From Sulfolobaceae archaeon (GTDB taxonomy: Archaea; Thermoproteota; Thermoprotei_A; Sulfolobales; Sulfolobaceae), in assembly GCA_028277025.1 (NCBI GenBank), contig JAPYVG010000003.1, positions 72,420 through 136,419 on the forward strand: a DNA stretch of 64,000 bases, in the 5' to 3' direction. Below, piece after piece: positions 9,268-21,848 of the stretch (the first letter of the stretch is position 1; each line of letters opens with the position of its first letter). Under the pieces are notes generated by a model, which saw nothing but the letters and a program-made list of their open reading frames with translations, did not search any database and was not told the DNA's origin. Both the position numbers and the translations under genes were made by a program.

Positions 9268-9641
9268 TCCACTAACTGTGCCATTTTTTCAGAACAATCT
9301 TTAATATCTTGTAAAATTTTCTGTTTTAACTCATTGTAATCCCTAGTCTTATAAAGGTATCTTGGTCTTCCAGCCTTATTTCCAGGTTCCTTTATCCTCA
9401 TCACCAAACCCATTTCTAAGAGTTTATTTAAACTTCTGTTTATAGAGGCTTTAGAGAGCTTTAAATCGGCCTCAAGATCTTCTGTACCTTTGGCCTCAGA
9501 TTTAGCTAAAGCTATAAGCACTTGTACATCAGTCTCCGAAAGGCCATAGCAAAAAGACAGTATATCCACTAGCCCGGCATCTTTACCAGAGGGCAGTTTT
9601 ATCCTTGTCCCGCTAATATTTGTTTGTGCCATATCTATCAC
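9246..9641 (-). CDS. Winged-helix transcription regulator (TrmB/MarR-like)
   Basis: This encodes 131 residues. Residues about 34-95 form a winged helix (LSETDVQVLIALAKSEAKG, KASINRSLNKLLEMGLV) with a basic wing (NKAGRPRYLYKT), followed by a C-terminal helix likely to mediate dimerisation. No effector-binding domain is attached. It resembles small archaeal TrmB-like regulators. The start may be M1 or M4. The 240-bp region upstream holds two TTACTAC direct repeats that could be an operator for it. Confidence 0.7.
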   Translation of the reverse strand: MIDMAQTNISGTRIKLPSGKDAGLVDILSFCYGLSETDVQVLIALAKSEAKGTEDLEADLKLSKASINRSLNKLLEMGLVMRIKEPGNKAGRPRYLYKTRDYNELKQKILQDIKDCSEKMAQLVDQEFSIS

Positions 9642-9680
9642 AACAAAAGTTTATAATCATTCTACTATTTATATTTTTTC

Positions 9681-9711
9681 GTTACTACAAATTAGACCAT
9701 TACTACGCAAA
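9681..9711. repeat. Pair of short direct repeats upstream of regulator
   Basis: Two TTACTAC-core repeats (at about 9682 and 9700) lie 18 bp apart, 40-70 bp upstream of the winged-helix regulator gene that ends at 9641. The spacing of roughly two helical turns would suit a dimeric regulator. I see nothing else in the 9642-9884 gap except promoter-like A/T tracts. Confidence 0.3.
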
Positions 9712-9884
9712 TATACTTTCAAGATCGTAATTAATAATACCACAATGAAAAATGGAAATGAGAAAGAAAGGACAATATGATTAGTTTACAACTTTTTTTG
9801 CTTCATCTATTTAAATCTAACTTTTTATCAGAATAGTAAAGTTTTAAATGTTGTATGATAATATGTTAATGGAGGCAAAATAAA

Positions 9885-10049
9885 ATGGTGGTTGAAGAAA
9901 TAGTTAAAGTCTCACGTAACTACCAAGTAACAATACCGGCAAAAATTAGACAAAAATTCCAAATAAAAGAAGGAGATTTAGTAAAAGTAATCTATGATGA
10001 AAACGAAAATGTTGTAAAAATACAAGTCCTCAGAGAACCCTGGAAATAA
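9885..10049 (+). CDS. AbrB/SpoVT-type swapped-hairpin DNA-binding protein
   Basis: This small gene has 54 codons, with a GGAGG ribosome-binding site 9 bp before the ATG. The product reads VSRNYQVTIPAKIRQKF followed by IKEGDLVKVIYDE, the standard AbrB/MazE-type swapped beta-hairpin (VTIPxxIR and GDxV). Such proteins are dimeric DNA binders, either antitoxins or global regulators. No toxin gene (PIN or MazF) is adjacent, because TatD follows at 10077, so a stand-alone regulator is more likely. Confidence 0.85.
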   Translation: MVVEEIVKVSRNYQVTIPAKIRQKFQIKEGDLVKVIYDENENVVKIQVLREPWK

Positions 10050-10076
10050 TTTTTAACCTCTTTCCATACCTTTTTT

Positions 10077-10802
10077 ATGTACGTCGATTCACATGCACAT
10101 ATAGACACAAAGGAATTCGACAATGATAGAGATTATATAGTTAATGAGTGTGAAATAATAATAGTTAATGCCGGAATAGACATAGAAAGTAACATAAAAA
10201 GCTTAACATTAGAAAAGAAATATAAAAACGTAATAGCTGCAGTAGGTTTTCACCCAGAGTTTGTAAAAGATCATTTAGAACAAGTAGAGAAATGCTTAGA
10301 ATTAGTAGATAAAGCAAAAATTGTCAGCGAGATAGGGTTAGATTATTTTTGGATAAAAGAACAAGAATTAAGGAGAAAACAGATAGAAATATTATCACTA
10401 TTTCTAAACAAAGCTGAAAAACAAAGAAAACCAGCCATAATTCATGTAAGAGGAGGAATGAACGACTTCCTAAACATGATCAGTTCTTATAAAGTAAAAT
10501 TCGTAATACACGCATTTGAGGGCAATGTAAAAACTGCAAATAAAGTAATTGAACTAGGCGGAATGATATCCATACCCCCCGTTATAGTAAGAGATAAACA
10601 GAGACAAGAGGTAGTTAAAAACATAGACTTAGATTATATTCTAACAGAGACCGACTCACCATTTCTAGGCCCAGAAAAAATGAGTAGAAATAAACCTTGT
10701 AATGTCGTTTATACAATAAGAAAAATCTCAGAGTTAAAAGGGGTTGATGAAAAAGAAGTTATTAAAAAAATAGAAGATAACTTTAAGAAACTTATTTCTT
10801 AG
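10077..10802 (+). CDS. tatD: TatD-family metal-dependent hydrolase
   Basis: This encodes 241 residues. The TatD metal-site motifs run in order: YVDSHAHIDTKEF at the start, GEIGLDYFW-like EIGLDYFW near 83, AIIHVRGG near 121, FVIHAFEG near 142 and LTETDSPFLGPE near 185-196. TatD proteins are 3'-5' exonucleases or deoxyribonucleases of the TIM-barrel amidohydrolase superfamily. The gene begins 27 bp after the AbrB-like gene and ends tail-to-tail with doxE, overlapping it by 11 bp. Confidence 0.85.
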   Translation: MYVDSHAHIDTKEFDNDRDYIVNECEIIIVNAGIDIESNIKSLTLEKKYKNVIAAVGFHPEFVKDHLEQVEKCLELVDKAKIVSEIGLDYFWIKEQELRRKQIEILSLFLNKAEKQRKPAIIHVRGGMNDFLNMISSYKVKFVIHAFEGNVKTANKVIELGGMISIPPVIVRDKQRQEVVKNIDLDYILTETDSPFLGPEKMSRNKPCNVVYTIRKISELKGVDEKEVIKKIEDNFKKLIS

Positions 10803-10998
10803 CAGCAGTTGCTTCTTCTTCAGTAGGCGCAAGATAAACGAATAAGAAGTACGCTATAAACCCTATAAAAGCTGCAATTGAAAACGGCAATACGTATGGT
10901 ACTGCTGCTTGATGTAATGTGATCTCAGTTATCTCCCACACTAATCCAACTATGGCTAATACGTAGCCAATACCTAATAATCTAAAGAAACTGACCAT
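10792..10998 (-). CDS. doxE: Small membrane subunit of terminal quinol oxidase (DoxE-like)
   Basis: This encodes 68 residues with two hydrophobic segments (about 5-23 and 35-56) and a charged C-terminal tail. Its position directly after doxC, five bases from its end, and its size match the small DoxE subunit of the aa3-type quinol oxidase described in Acidianus ambivalens. The small subunits stabilise the complex but have no catalytic motif, so the assignment rests mainly on context. The terminal codons overlap convergent tatD. Confidence 0.7.
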   Translation of the reverse strand: MVSFFRLLGIGYVLAIVGLVWEITEITLHQAAVPYVLPFSIAAFIGFIAYFLFVYLAPTEEEATAAKK

Positions 10999-11003
10999 CT
11001 ATC

Positions 11004-12083
11004 TCACCCCTCAACAAGTATTGTTCCCCATAAGGACATTAAATATCCTGCTTGTTCACCAGTTAATAGATTTGACATATCATCAAGATTGTAAACATAA
11101 TATGCTGGATAAATTATACCGTAGATATACGCTGGAGCCTTAGCGGTAAATGTGAATTCCATTGGAGTATTATACTTTATCAGCTGTGGTTGTGCTGCTG
11201 GAGTTATGGTACCGTTCCACCAAACTGCATAAACATCAACATAGAGGTCATTAACTGGCGTTGGAGTTCCAGCTGTAGTATAATTGTTTAACCAGTTATG
11301 ATCATTATTTGGAGTTGGTATTGTTATATATACAGTAACGGTAGAGTTAGCATTTACTACAAATGTTGGCCCTGGTATACTATCGTTAAACATAGCGTAC
11401 TGATCAGCCTCTACGTACAGTTCTGGAGTATTTGTTGAAGTTTCTAAAATTATGGGCGGATTATATGGGTCTCCAACTAATCCACTTGTATGTGCATTGT
11501 TACTAGAGGAAACATAACTCTGTATTGCTGAAGCTGGAATATAACCGCTAGAGGGTATTACTAGTATTTCTCCTACATCGTAAGCAAACCAGGGCCCATT
11601 ATATTCGCCATCTAAAAATGCATAAGCCCCACAAGTTATATTTGAACCACTAGTAGTCCCAGCGTACCAAACAGCATATTGTACTAACCCAGGTACGATC
11701 TGAGTATCAACCACGTACTTGGAATTATACACAGGTATATACATGTTCTCAGTAGCCGTCTTACCATTTACAGCATACATTGTCATATTCAAATATTGGC
11801 CTGGATGAACAACCATTAAGTTATAGTAGAATGGTAATACAGACCCGTTAGGAAGTACTAACTCTGATTTTATACCTCCCCCGTTCTCTTGAACAGTGAA
11901 TACATACTGCATTGCATGAACTGTAGTTTGAACAACATCACTGCCGGAGGGTATGTCAACTTTATATACTGCAGGAACACCGCCGACTGTAAATACTTCT
12001 GGTAAAGTTGTAACTACCACAACAGCTAGAAGTAAAATTGCGAAACCTGTCCAAATCCACTCCCACTTCTCTTTCTTATTCAT
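11004..12083 (-). CDS. doxC: Terminal quinol oxidase subunit II-like (DoxC)
   Basis: This encodes 359 residues. A single N-terminal membrane anchor (about 11-30) is followed by a large extracytoplasmic beta-rich domain that is Asn/Thr/Tyr-rich, as is usual for exported acidophile proteins. No CuA motif (CxxxC with His/Met ligands) is visible, consistent with an enzyme oxidising quinol rather than cytochrome c. Size and gene order match the 38-kDa DoxC subunit. It sits between doxB (67 bp away) and doxE. Confidence 0.75.
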   Translation of the reverse strand: MNKKEKWEWIWTGFAILLLAVVVVTTLPEVFTVGGVPAVYKVDIPSGSDVVQTTVHAMQYVFTVQENGGGIKSELVLPNGSVLPFYYNLMVVHPGQYLNMTMYAVNGKTATENMYIPVYNSKYVVDTQIVPGLVQYAVWYAGTTSGSNITCGAYAFLDGEYNGPWFAYDVGEILVIPSSGYIPASAIQSYVSSSNNAHTSGLVGDPYNPPIILETSTNTPELYVEADQYAMFNDSIPGPTFVVNANSTVTVYITIPTPNNDHNWLNNYTTAGTPTPVNDLYVDVYAVWWNGTITPAAQPQLIKYNTPMEFTFTAKAPAYIYGIIYPAYYVYNLDDMSNLLTGEQAGYLMSLWGTILVEG

Positions 12084-12150
12084 TTTTACACCCCCGAACT
12101 TTACAAGTTTTAAAATAAACTACATAAAATAAAAAAGTAACTATTACTTT

Positions 12151-13929
12151 TCAAATAGTATTTGCGCCTTTAAGTGAACCTATAGCCCCTAAAATAACTC
12201 CTAGTGTTAGTAATGATATCCATGCCCATTCAAGTGAGTTGGTTGGCTGCGAGGCATCACCCACTAGAACTAGAGGGATAGCACTGATGATTATTAATAA
12301 TGCACCTACTATCGCTAGTCCCCACCAGCTAGATAATGCCTTCCTCATAAACCTCGTGTTTAATTTTGCTTCTATACTCTTTAAGCTTATACCAGTATTG
12401 CTCCAGTCTAACTGCATTGTGACTGTAGTGATTAATTGTCCTAAAGATAACCCTTCAGCTCTTAGTACTTTACCTTTTACTAAGGTTAATACTAAGTTTA
12501 AGAACCAAACTAATGTTGCCAGTTCTGCTATAATTGCACCAACAGTTGCTAAGTTCTCTGCATCAATAACGTATGGTACCCTAGGAACTATTTCGGCTCT
12601 CCTTAAAATCCCGTCAAGCCCTAATAACTCAAAACCTATTATTAACATTATTGAGCCGATTAAGTAACCCCAGAAGTGTATCCAGGCCATCTTTATAGAG
12701 TACCAACTTCTACCACTCATCATTGGTATCATGAAATATAGTACTGCCATTGCTGCGGGCACTATTCCTAATAATATCATTGCGTGGAAATGTCCTACAA
12801 CCCAGTCTGTATTGTGAACTATTGCATCAACTGAGATCGTTGCGTTAGAAATCCCAGTAACTCCTGCAAATATTGATCCAGCCCAACTCGTTACTGTAAA
12901 CGCAGTTATTACATTCCAGCTTACGTTAGCACCTTTAGCTGTAGCCCATAAGTTTAAGAAAGTCATGAAAGTCGGTACTGTAACAGCGTATGTGAGGATC
13001 TCTTGTAATACTTTCAGAGCAACTGGTAGATTAACCATGTATAAGTGGTGTACTGGAATGTTATTAGAGAATATTAAGTACAAGACTGCGGCAACTCTTG
13101 CCATTCTGTCACTGTAAAGCGGTTTGTTTGCTAAGGTGGGTATTAATAAGTATAACGCAGCAACTGCGGGTAACCATGCCATATATACTACTGCATGACC
13201 GAATATCCAGAAAGCTATTTGGTTAGCAATCGCATTTAATCCCACGATACCAGCAAATGCTAATATATCCCATACGTTAGCAACTACTACACCAGAATAT
13301 CCGATCATGAAGAGCAATATTATCATTAAGAAGAAGACTAGAGGAACTGGTAATTTCTCTTTCGTTTGTTTAGATGCTAAGTAGTAATGATATACTATCC
13401 AAATTCCAGCCAAGTAAACAAAAGCATCATTGAGAATCCAACCTATAAAGAATAGCGGGCTCATTACATACAATGAGTAACCAGGGATTCCTATGGGTGA
13501 TAAGTAGTACCATGAACCAGCTGAGAAATAGTTGTCAAAGCCTTGCTGGTTAACAATTAATATTGGGCCCTCCATGAACATCATAGAGATGTTTAATATA
13601 ATGAAAGCTATATTCAATAACCACTTAGCTCTAGGTTGTAAATTAAGTAGTTTGATTGTGAAGTAAATTATAATTGCATAGATTACTTGTTGTGCGAAAC
13701 CGAATAGGTCTCTCTCAGCGTGTAGTGTTATTCCAGCATAATATTCTTGTGGTGTAAAGGGTAAAGCACCAAAAGTGCTCCACATACTTTCTTGAATCCT
13801 AACCATTAAAGAATCAACAACACCTAAAAGTCCCCAAATAACGCCCATAACAAGCATTCCCATTACAATTCTTGTGGTCCAATCTTTGTCAAGTTGGAAT
13901 AATGCAACAATCAAGTCTTTTAGTCCCAC
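12151..13929 (-). CDS. doxB: Haem-copper terminal quinol oxidase subunit I (DoxB)
   Basis: This encodes 592 residues with about 14 membrane spans. The metal ligands are visible: [11 protein letters not shown] (low-spin haem His), [10 protein letters not shown] (CuB His with the Tyr), [10 protein letters not shown] (the two CuB histidines) and [14 protein letters not shown] (high- and low-spin haem histidines). It is a B-type oxidase and lacks the classical HPEVY form. The start is GTG 13929, chosen because a perfect GGTGAT Shine-Dalgarno lies about 8 nt upstream. It reduces O2 to water with electrons from caldariella quinone and pumps protons across the plasma membrane. Confidence 0.88.
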   Translation of the reverse strand: MGLKDLIVALFQLDKDWTTRIVMGMLVMGVIWGLLGVVDSLMVRIQESMWSTFGALPFTPQEYYAGITLHAERDLFGFAQQVIYAIIIYFTIKLLNLQPRAKWLLNIAFIILNISMMFMEGPILIVNQQGFDNYFSAGSWYYLSPIGIPGYSLYVMSPLFFIGWILNDAFVYLAGIWIVYHYYLASKQTKEKLPVPLVFFLMIILLFMIGYSGVVVANVWDILAFAGIVGLNAIANQIAFWIFGHAVVYMAWLPAVAALYLLIPTLANKPLYSDRMARVAAVLYLIFSNNIPVHHLYMVNLPVALKVLQEILTYAVTVPTFMTFLNLWATAKGANVSWNVITAFTVTSWAGSIFAGVTGISNATISVDAIVHNTDWVVGHFHAMILLGIVPAAMAVLYFMIPMMSGRSWYSIKMAWIHFWGYLIGSIMLIIGFELLGLDGILRRAEIVPRVPYVIDAENLATVGAIIAELATLVWFLNLVLTLVKGKVLRAEGLSLGQLITTVTMQLDWSNTGISLKSIEAKLNTRFMRKALSSWWGLAIVGALLIIISAIPLVLVGDASQPTNSLEWAWISLLTLGVILGAIGSLKGANTI

Positions 13930-14286
13930 TTGAATATCACCGCTTTCAACATTGAAAGAGTAAATAAAAACTCTTTTTTAAATACTATATCTAATTTTAC
14001 ATTAACTCAGTTTAATCAGAGAAACTTTATTTATTTTATCTTTTTTATTTTTTAACGTATATAATCGTAATATAGACTTTTTAACAAATAAAGATACATA
14101 TAATTCTATAATATCTGCTAATACTTTAGCGAAATATTAAGTTCAGGTCAAGTCGCATTACGAATAAAGGTAAAGAATGTTAATAATCGTTATTGGTGCC
14201 TTAATCGATAGTTTGGCACACAAGTAGCTAAGATAAAATTAATGGGAATGTTGATACAATATTTATGATCTTACGGTAAGAGAAAA
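13930..14286. other. Intergenic region with dox promoter
   Basis: There is no gene here. On the minus strand the doxB leader carries a GGTGAT ribosome-binding site (13938-13943) and an ATTTAAAA TATA-like element around 13977-13984, about 50 nt upstream of the start, so the dox mRNA probably has a leader. The rest (14000-14280) is A/T-rich with no feature I can support. Confidence 0.5.
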
Positions 14287-14294
14287 TTTTAAAC
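14287..14294 (+). promoter_or_regulatory. TATA box of tRNA-Ser
   Basis: TTTTAAAC is centred 26 nt before the first base of the tRNA-Ser gene, the standard archaeal TATA spacing. Confidence 0.6.
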
Positions 14295-14316
14295 TCAAAA
14301 AAGAATATTATTAATT

Positions 14317-14413
14317 GCCGGGGTCGCCTAGCTTGGTAGGGCGGCGGCCTGCTAAGCGTTGCTGAAAGCCGCTGGGGTTCGTCCCCGCGCGGGTTCAAGT
14401 CCCGCCCCCGGCG
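14317..14413 (+). tRNA. tRNA-Ser(GCT) with 12-nt intron
   Basis: The acceptor stem GCCGGGG (14317-14323) pairs with CCCCGGC (14406-14412), and the discriminator is G73. The anticodon stem GCGGC (14344-14348) pairs with GCCGC (14368-14372). Between them lie 19 nt; removing 12 leaves the 7-nt loop CTGCTAA with anticodon GCT. A long variable arm (GGGG-TTCGT-CCCC) confirms class II serine identity, and the T arm is GCGGG-TTCAAGT-CCCGC. The intron (about 14355-14366, at 36/37 or 37/38; the repeated A bases make the exact cut ambiguous) folds as AGC-GTT-GCT. No CCA is encoded. Confidence 0.92.
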
Positions 14414-14495
14414 CTTCTTATATTGGAAACCTAGTGAGAACGAATACCCTATACTGAACATAAAATGTTTTACAAGAAGAATCTTTCTTATTGAA

Positions 14496-14806
14496 GGGGC
14501 CAGACCCCCCATACTGAGACCCTTGCCCTCTCGGATTTACCCCTAGCCCTCCTCATGCCGTAGACCGGCGAACGCGGGTAGCCGGGCACGGTTGCTCCCT
14601 TCCGGGCCTGGCCGATTCCCCCAGTCGATACGGTATTCCCCCTCCCTCCAGAGGGGGAACCCGTAACTACCTCGCCCCGCCGGGCAGCACTCATCGTTAG
14701 GCTAGGATCCGAGAGGGTAGGTATCTCAACATGGGAGTTACTGGTGCCCGCATTACGCCACGCGGGTTAAGGGAGCTGGCGAGACTCCCCACCCTACCCA
14801 GCCCCT
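14496..14806 (-). ncRNA. Signal recognition particle 7S RNA
   Basis: This is a GC-rich stretch of about 310 nt on the minus strand. It contains the helix 8 signature GGCCAGGCCCGGAAGGGAGC followed by the AACC asymmetric-loop region, and its two ends pair (5' GGGGCTGGG with 3' CCAGGCCCC-type complement), closing helix 1 as in archaeal SRP RNA. The upper part (14700-14800) carries the Alu-domain loops. With SRP19 and SRP54 it targets membrane proteins to the Sec translocon. Ends are judged from the terminal pairing and are good to a few bases. Confidence 0.92.
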
Positions 14807-14829
14807 ATTATTATTACTTCCTTCAGGTG

Positions 14830-15450
14830 TTAATAAATTAACTGAAGTAAATCGCATAGAGATTTCGTTATAACAGCACCCATCATTAATACTTTCTCTT
14901 TATCGTAAGGTACACCAGATTCAACTAAGAAAATTTTCTTTATCCCAGCATTATAATAAGCAGTTACATCAATGTCTGTATCCCCTATTCCCATTACTTC
15001 TGTTGGTTCCACTTTAAGTTCATTTAACGCCTTTAAGACCCCTTCTGGATTTGGCTTACCCAATTTAACATCGTCACCGCTTATTAGGATATCATAGTTT
15101 AAACCGATCTTATTTAAAACTTTAGTTGCTGAAATTCTGTTAGAGGAGGTAACGATTGCAATTTTAACATTTTTAGATTTAAGTTCTTTAAAAAGTTCTT
15201 TACTGCATTCCGTGGCTTCGGCTTCACTATCTACTAGCCTCAAGTATATTCTGTTTTTCACATTCATTAACTCTTCCCATCTATCATTAGCTAAAATTTT
15301 AGCTATTTCACTAGTCTTTCTACCAAGTAAATATTCTATTTTAACATTTGTTGATATACCCAATTCTTTTAGTGCTAATTCCCAAGCCTTTTTATGCAAA
15401 AAAGCTGTATTAGCTATTGTACCGTCTAGGTCAAAAATAGCTCCCTTCAT
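14830..15450 (-). CDS. HAD-superfamily phosphatase (phosphoglycolate phosphatase-like)
   Basis: This encodes 206 residues. HAD motif [12 protein letters not shown] starts at residue 5, with the nucleophile Asp and acid/base Asp. Motif II is VTSSN near 104, a Lys lies in [13 protein letters not shown], and motif [11 protein letters not shown] is near 158. A helical cap between residues 15 and 80 places it in the Gph/beta-phosphoglucomutase subgroup. The substrate is not determinable. Its ATG overlaps the stop of the alcohol dehydrogenase gene by 4 bp, so the two are coupled. Confidence 0.82.
   Translation of the reverse strand: MKGAIFDLDGTIANTAFLHKKAWELALKELGISTNVKIEYLLGRKTSEIAKILANDRWEELMNVKNRIYLRLVDSEAEATECSKELFKELKSKNVKIAIVTSSNRISATKVLNKIGLNYDILISGDDVKLGKPNPEGVLKALNELKVEPTEVMGIGDTDIDVTAYYNAGIKKIFLVESGVPYDKEKVLMMGAVITKSLCDLLQLIY
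14831..14840 (-). promoter_or_regulatory. TATA box of SRP RNA
   Basis: On the minus strand AATTTATTA is centred about 27 nt upstream of the SRP RNA 5' end, and it lies within the last codons of the neighbouring HAD phosphatase gene. Confidence 0.5.
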
Positions 15451-16532
15451 GGTACTATCAAACTTCTTATTGCTTCTCCTTCCTCAAGAAGTTTTACAGC
15501 CTCATTAATCTCCTCTAGTTTGAACTTTCCAGTCACTAACTTTGAAGGATCATACTTACCTTGTCTTACCAACTCTAATAGTCTAGGCATATCAATTCTT
15601 GGTCTTCCACCATAATTACCAATAATTGTAATACCGTTTCTAACAATGTATGCAATCCTTAAAGGAATCTGAGCCGATACTGGTGGTAATCCTACTAATA
15701 CTACTCTACCTCCTATCCTTACTCCGTCAACAGCCATCTGAACTGTTTCTTGTGTACCAGCGGCTTCAATAATCACATCGGGTCCTCCACCAGTCATCTC
15801 TTTTAAAGCCTTTACTGGATCTGTTTCTTTAGTGTTAATATAATCTGTAGCTCCTAATTCCATTGCTTTTTCCAATTTCCACTTCTTAGTACCTAGCGCT
15901 ATTATCCTACCAGCACCGCCAGCCTTAAGTAACTGGATTACTGATAAACCTACTCCTCCAACCCCTACTACCGCAACACTTTCTCCGGGCTCTATTTTGG
16001 CACTATTTACAGCGCCATAAGCAGTTATTCCAGCACAGCCTAGGGTTGCTACCCTTTCTTGCTCAACGTCTGAAGGAACAACGGTTAGCGCGTTTTCATG
16101 AACTATCGCATATTCTGCGAAACCACCTCCCAGGAAAGTCTGAACTTGCCTACCATCCTTTAACCTTAGCCTACTAGTCCCGTCAAACATTACTCCTTTT
16201 AGCCTAACTGATGCAAACGTTTCACATAAATTCTCTCTTCCAGAAATACAGTTCCTACATTTACCACATGGATGAATAAAGGCAGAAATTACCTTATCAC
16301 CCTCCTTAACCCTAGTCACGTTTTTACCAACTTTCTTTACTATCCCAGAAATTTCATGGCCAGCGACAACCGGGGTAGGAACTGGTGTTGCACCAACAAA
16401 TACATTAACGTCGGAATGGCACATACCAGTTGCCTTTATTTCAATAAGTACTTCGTTTTCTTTAGGCTCTTGGATTTCAACGTCCTCTATTTTTAAAGGC
16501 TCCTTATAGTTAAAGAGAACAGCCGCACGCAT
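15447..16532 (-). CDS. Zinc-dependent alcohol dehydrogenase, medium-chain family
   Basis: This encodes 361 residues. Catalytic zinc ligands are in TGMCHSDV (Cys about 38) and AGHEISG (His/Glu about 63-64). The four structural-zinc cysteines are in [17 protein letters not shown] (about 92-108). The NAD(P)-binding loop is [17 protein letters not shown] (about 187-203). This is a complete MDR enzyme like the Sulfolobus alcohol dehydrogenases that oxidise primary and secondary alcohols. It precedes the HAD phosphatase with a 4-bp overlap. Confidence 0.9.
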   Translation of the reverse strand: MRAAVLFNYKEPLKIEDVEIQEPKENEVLIEIKATGMCHSDVNVFVGATPVPTPVVAGHEISGIVKKVGKNVTRVKEGDKVISAFIHPCGKCRNCISGRENLCETFASVRLKGVMFDGTSRLRLKDGRQVQTFLGGGFAEYAIVHENALTVVPSDVEQERVATLGCAGITAYGAVNSAKIEPGESVAVVGVGGVGLSVIQLLKAGGAGRIIALGTKKWKLEKAMELGATDYINTKETDPVKALKEMTGGGPDVIIEAAGTQETVQMAVDGVRIGGRVVLVGLPPVSAQIPLRIAYIVRNGITIIGNYGGRPRIDMPRLLELVRQGKYDPSKLVTGKFKLEEINEAVKLLEEGEAIRSLIVP

Positions 16533-16563
16533 AAAATAAGGATGTTTATACTGTTTAAAAATT

Positions 16564-17562
16564 TTAATGAATTACGATAACGGTCAACTGGAAGTAGATT
16601 GCTAATAGGGCAAATACTGCTTCTATTCCCCAAAGTATAGCAACAATTTGGTACTCTTTAAATTTTCCCATTTTCATTACTACATGAGTTAGAGAGTGGG
16701 GAAAGGAATCCCAGTATAGATACCCTTCCGGTGAAATTTTCCCAAATGAGACCCCTTTAAATCTAGTCCTAGCTTTCAACAAGAACTCTATAACGTAAGG
16801 AATATATAAGAAGAATAGTGCTGTATACATAAACCCCGCTATCCCTATAGCTCCTATTACGGATCCTATAAAGTAAGTTCCGATATTTCCCGGGAACACT
16901 CTTGCTGGATATTTATTAAATATTAAGAAAGCTAAAAGTACGGATACTAAAATTAATGCTAATACTCCAGCATAAAATGAGGAGCCGCCAGCCCTAAAAC
17001 CTATATATGCTAATGATAATGACATAATTACCCCCATCCCCGCACCTAAACCGTTTAAACCTTCAAGCATATTAAATGCGTTAGACGTTATTGTTAAGAT
17101 GGCTGGTAAGATTATTAAATAGAAGAATATTCCGAAGTCTATTTGGCCTAAGAACGGTAAAGATATTGCCGTATGTCCGATACTATAGATTATTAGTGGA
17201 ACTGAGGCAAAAACCGGTAAAACTGCCCTTAATGATTGTCTAAGGTTAAAAATGTCGTCAAGTAACCCTAAAAAGCCTATAATTAAAGACGAGAGAAGTA
17301 CTGAAATGACTATCCTCTCTGCAAAAAATGAAAACTTTTGGTCTGAAACTTCAATCAAATATGTAAAAGATCCAGCTACAAATCCGCTAACTATTCCTAT
17401 ACCACCCAATACTGGAACCTCGGGTTTATCTATCTTATTAACGTCTTTGCCAACAAATCCTCTAAGTTTTGACTGTTTAATGATCCATTCTGTCGAAAGA
17501 AAAGTAACTATAAAAGAAATAATAAGCGAGAGATATATATAGAATAACTCTTTATGTATCAT
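16564..17562 (-). CDS. Archaeal GlcNAc-1-phosphate transferase (MraY/WecA/GPT family)
   Basis: This encodes 332 residues with about ten membrane spans. Characteristic loops include the [15 protein letters not shown] metal-binding segment (about 101-115), [18 protein letters not shown] (about 160-178) and [14 protein letters not shown] (about 222-235). Family enzymes transfer a GlcNAc- or related sugar-1-phosphate from UDP-sugar to dolichyl phosphate, the first membrane step of N-glycosylation in archaea. It is the last gene of the long ribosomal/isoprenoid operon, abutting the GGPP synthase stop, so lipid carrier supply and use are co-transcribed. Confidence 0.82.
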   Translation of the reverse strand: MIHKELFYIYLSLIISFIVTFLSTEWIIKQSKLRGFVGKDVNKIDKPEVPVLGGIGIVSGFVAGSFTYLIEVSDQKFSFFAERIVISVLLSSLIIGFLGLLDDIFNLRQSLRAVLPVFASVPLIIYSIGHTAISLPFLGQIDFGIFFYLIILPAILTITSNAFNMLEGLNGLGAGMGVIMSLSLAYIGFRAGGSSFYAGVLALILVSVLLAFLIFNKYPARVFPGNIGTYFIGSVIGAIGIAGFMYTALFFLYIPYVIEFLLKARTRFKGVSFGKISPEGYLYWDSFPHSLTHVVMKMGKFKEYQIVAILWGIEAVFALLAIYFQLTVIVIH

Positions 17563-20310
<2,748 letters not shown>

Positions 20311-20318
<8 letters not shown>

Positions 20319-21165
20319 CGAACCTCACTGAAAGATAACCGACTACAGCAGATTTATCCCCAGATGTATCACCAGAAGTAGCATGTTTCAAAACATAAGG
20401 TTTTTTGTTAAACTTTTGTGCTAAAATAATTACTGTCATAATTGGCCCATATCCACATGCTGTTACATCCTTCTCTTCAACTACCTTAAATAATTCTTTA
20501 TAATCAAGCTTCTTTATAGCATTAATTGCAAGATTATCCTTTTCTATTGTTATATCATGAGGTTCATAATGATTTAAATCGCTACTCGCAATTACTACAA
20601 TATCCTTTTTACTAATTTTCATGATTTTATATATGCCATCTGCTAAAGTTTCAGCGACATCTGGTGTTTGCATCATAATTACTATAGGAACAATTTTGAA
20701 ATCCGAGCCGAATAAAAACTGTAAAAAAGGTACTTGAACTTCTATTGAATGTTCGTATAAATGAGCTTTTTCATCAATATCTATTATCCCAGTAATCCTA
20801 ACCAGATCTAAGGCTAATTGGTCGTCAATCTCAACTTCACCTAAAGGAGTCCTCCATTTACCCTTCAACCACAAAGAGACAAAAGAACCTAAACCAGTAT
20901 GGTTTGGCCCTAATATTATTACAGTGTCTGGTTTACCTTCACTACCCAAATAATAATAAGCGTGAGCTGCTACAGGCCCACTATACATGTATCCAGCATG
21001 AGGAACTATGAAAAATAAGTTATCTCTCTTTTCCGGTTTCTTATCTGGAACTTGAGGTAATTTACCAGGGCCTAAAGGGTGAAGAAAAGCCCATTTTATC
21101 TGCTCCCTTAACTTATCTGGATCTGACTCATAAAAAGCACCAGCAACAGCAGGCAATCTTATCAT
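20311..21165 (-). CDS. MEMO1-family protein
   Basis: This encodes 284 residues. MEMO signatures include [17 protein letters not shown] at the N-terminus, [20 protein letters not shown] near 50-69, [10 protein letters not shown] near 83-92, [13 protein letters not shown] near 138-150, [13 protein letters not shown] near 192 and the late [21 protein letters not shown] proteins share a fold with extradiol dioxygenases, and some bind copper or iron; the metal ligands His/Asp/Cys (His in PHAG, Cys in TACGYGP) are present. The physiological role in archaea is unsettled. It is coupled to rps2 (4-bp overlap) and placed before the isoprenoid genes. Confidence 0.9.
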
Positions 21166-21839
21166 TCAGCTAACCTCGTTTCGAAGTCCTCAACACGTAC
21201 TGGTATATCACCGTCGAGAGGTATTTCTTTTCTCTCCCTTAATATTTGCCTTGCTAAAATCCAATAAAGCAATGCTAATGATTTCCTTCCCTTGTTATTC
21301 GCCGGTATTACGAGATCAATAAAGTCTACTTTAGCATCAGTATCTACGAAACCCACTACTGGAATTCCAACTTTTGCAGCCTCTTTTATCGCTTGCACAT
21401 CAGTCCTAGGGTCAGTTACAATTAATACTTCTGGTTCTATATAGTTTGACAAGTGGGGATTAGTAAGAGTACCAGGTGGGAATCTACCTATAACCGCTTT
21501 GCCTCTTACTATTTCCGCAAATTTCTGAACTGGAGTATAGGCATAAGGTCTTGAAGCCACTGCTAAAATACCTTCTGGCGAATACCTAGCTATAAACTTA
21601 GCAGCTATTCTCAGCCTTTCGTCAATTTTCCTAACATCGAGCACATAAAGTCCTTCCGGTCTTACCCTATAGACAAATCTTTCCATATAACTAGTACACG
21701 TATGAGTACCAATATGAACTCCGGCAGATAAGTACGTCTCCAATGGAACTAGTAACTCGATTAAAGTACCTTTTTCTGATTTTTGAAGTTCTGCCTTTTC
21801 TTCCTCAGATAATTGACCTTCTTTTTCTTGATCGCTCAT
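21162..21839 (-). CDS. rps2: 30S ribosomal protein uS2
   Basis: This encodes 225 residues. It is recognisable as archaeal/eukaryal-type S2 by [29 protein letters not shown] opening segments, [17 protein letters not shown] and the [11 protein letters not shown] loop, followed by LIVTDPRTD. It carries an acidic, Glu/Lys-rich N-terminal extension of about 25 residues. It sits on the 30S head/body junction. It overlaps memo by 4 bp and follows rpoN by 9 bp. Confidence 0.95.
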   Translation of the reverse strand: MSDQEKEGQLSEEEKAELQKSEKGTLIELLVPLETYLSAGVHIGTHTCTSYMERFVYRVRPEGLYVLDVRKIDERLRIAAKFIARYSPEGILAVASRPYAYTPVQKFAEIVRGKAVIGRFPPGTLTNPHLSNYIEPEVLIVTDPRTDVQAIKEAAKVGIPVVGFVDTDAKVDFIDLVIPANNKGRKSLALLYWILARQILRERKEIPLDGDIPVRVEDFETRLAE

Positions 21840-21848
21840 CTGATCACC

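Noticed and set aside
9885..10802. AbrB gene plus tatD as a toxin-antitoxin module
   Set aside because: TatD is a conserved housekeeping-type nuclease of normal length and not a known toxin partner.
12239..12667. 142-codon plus-strand frame inside doxB
   Set aside because: Shadow of the doxB coding frame; no start signal and no protein features.
14228..14694. Two minus-strand open frames (94 and 68 codons) over tRNA-Ser and the SRP RNA
   Set aside because: They are antisense to the tRNA or inside the SRP RNA, have biased Arg/Gly/Pro composition, and are explained by the RNA genes.
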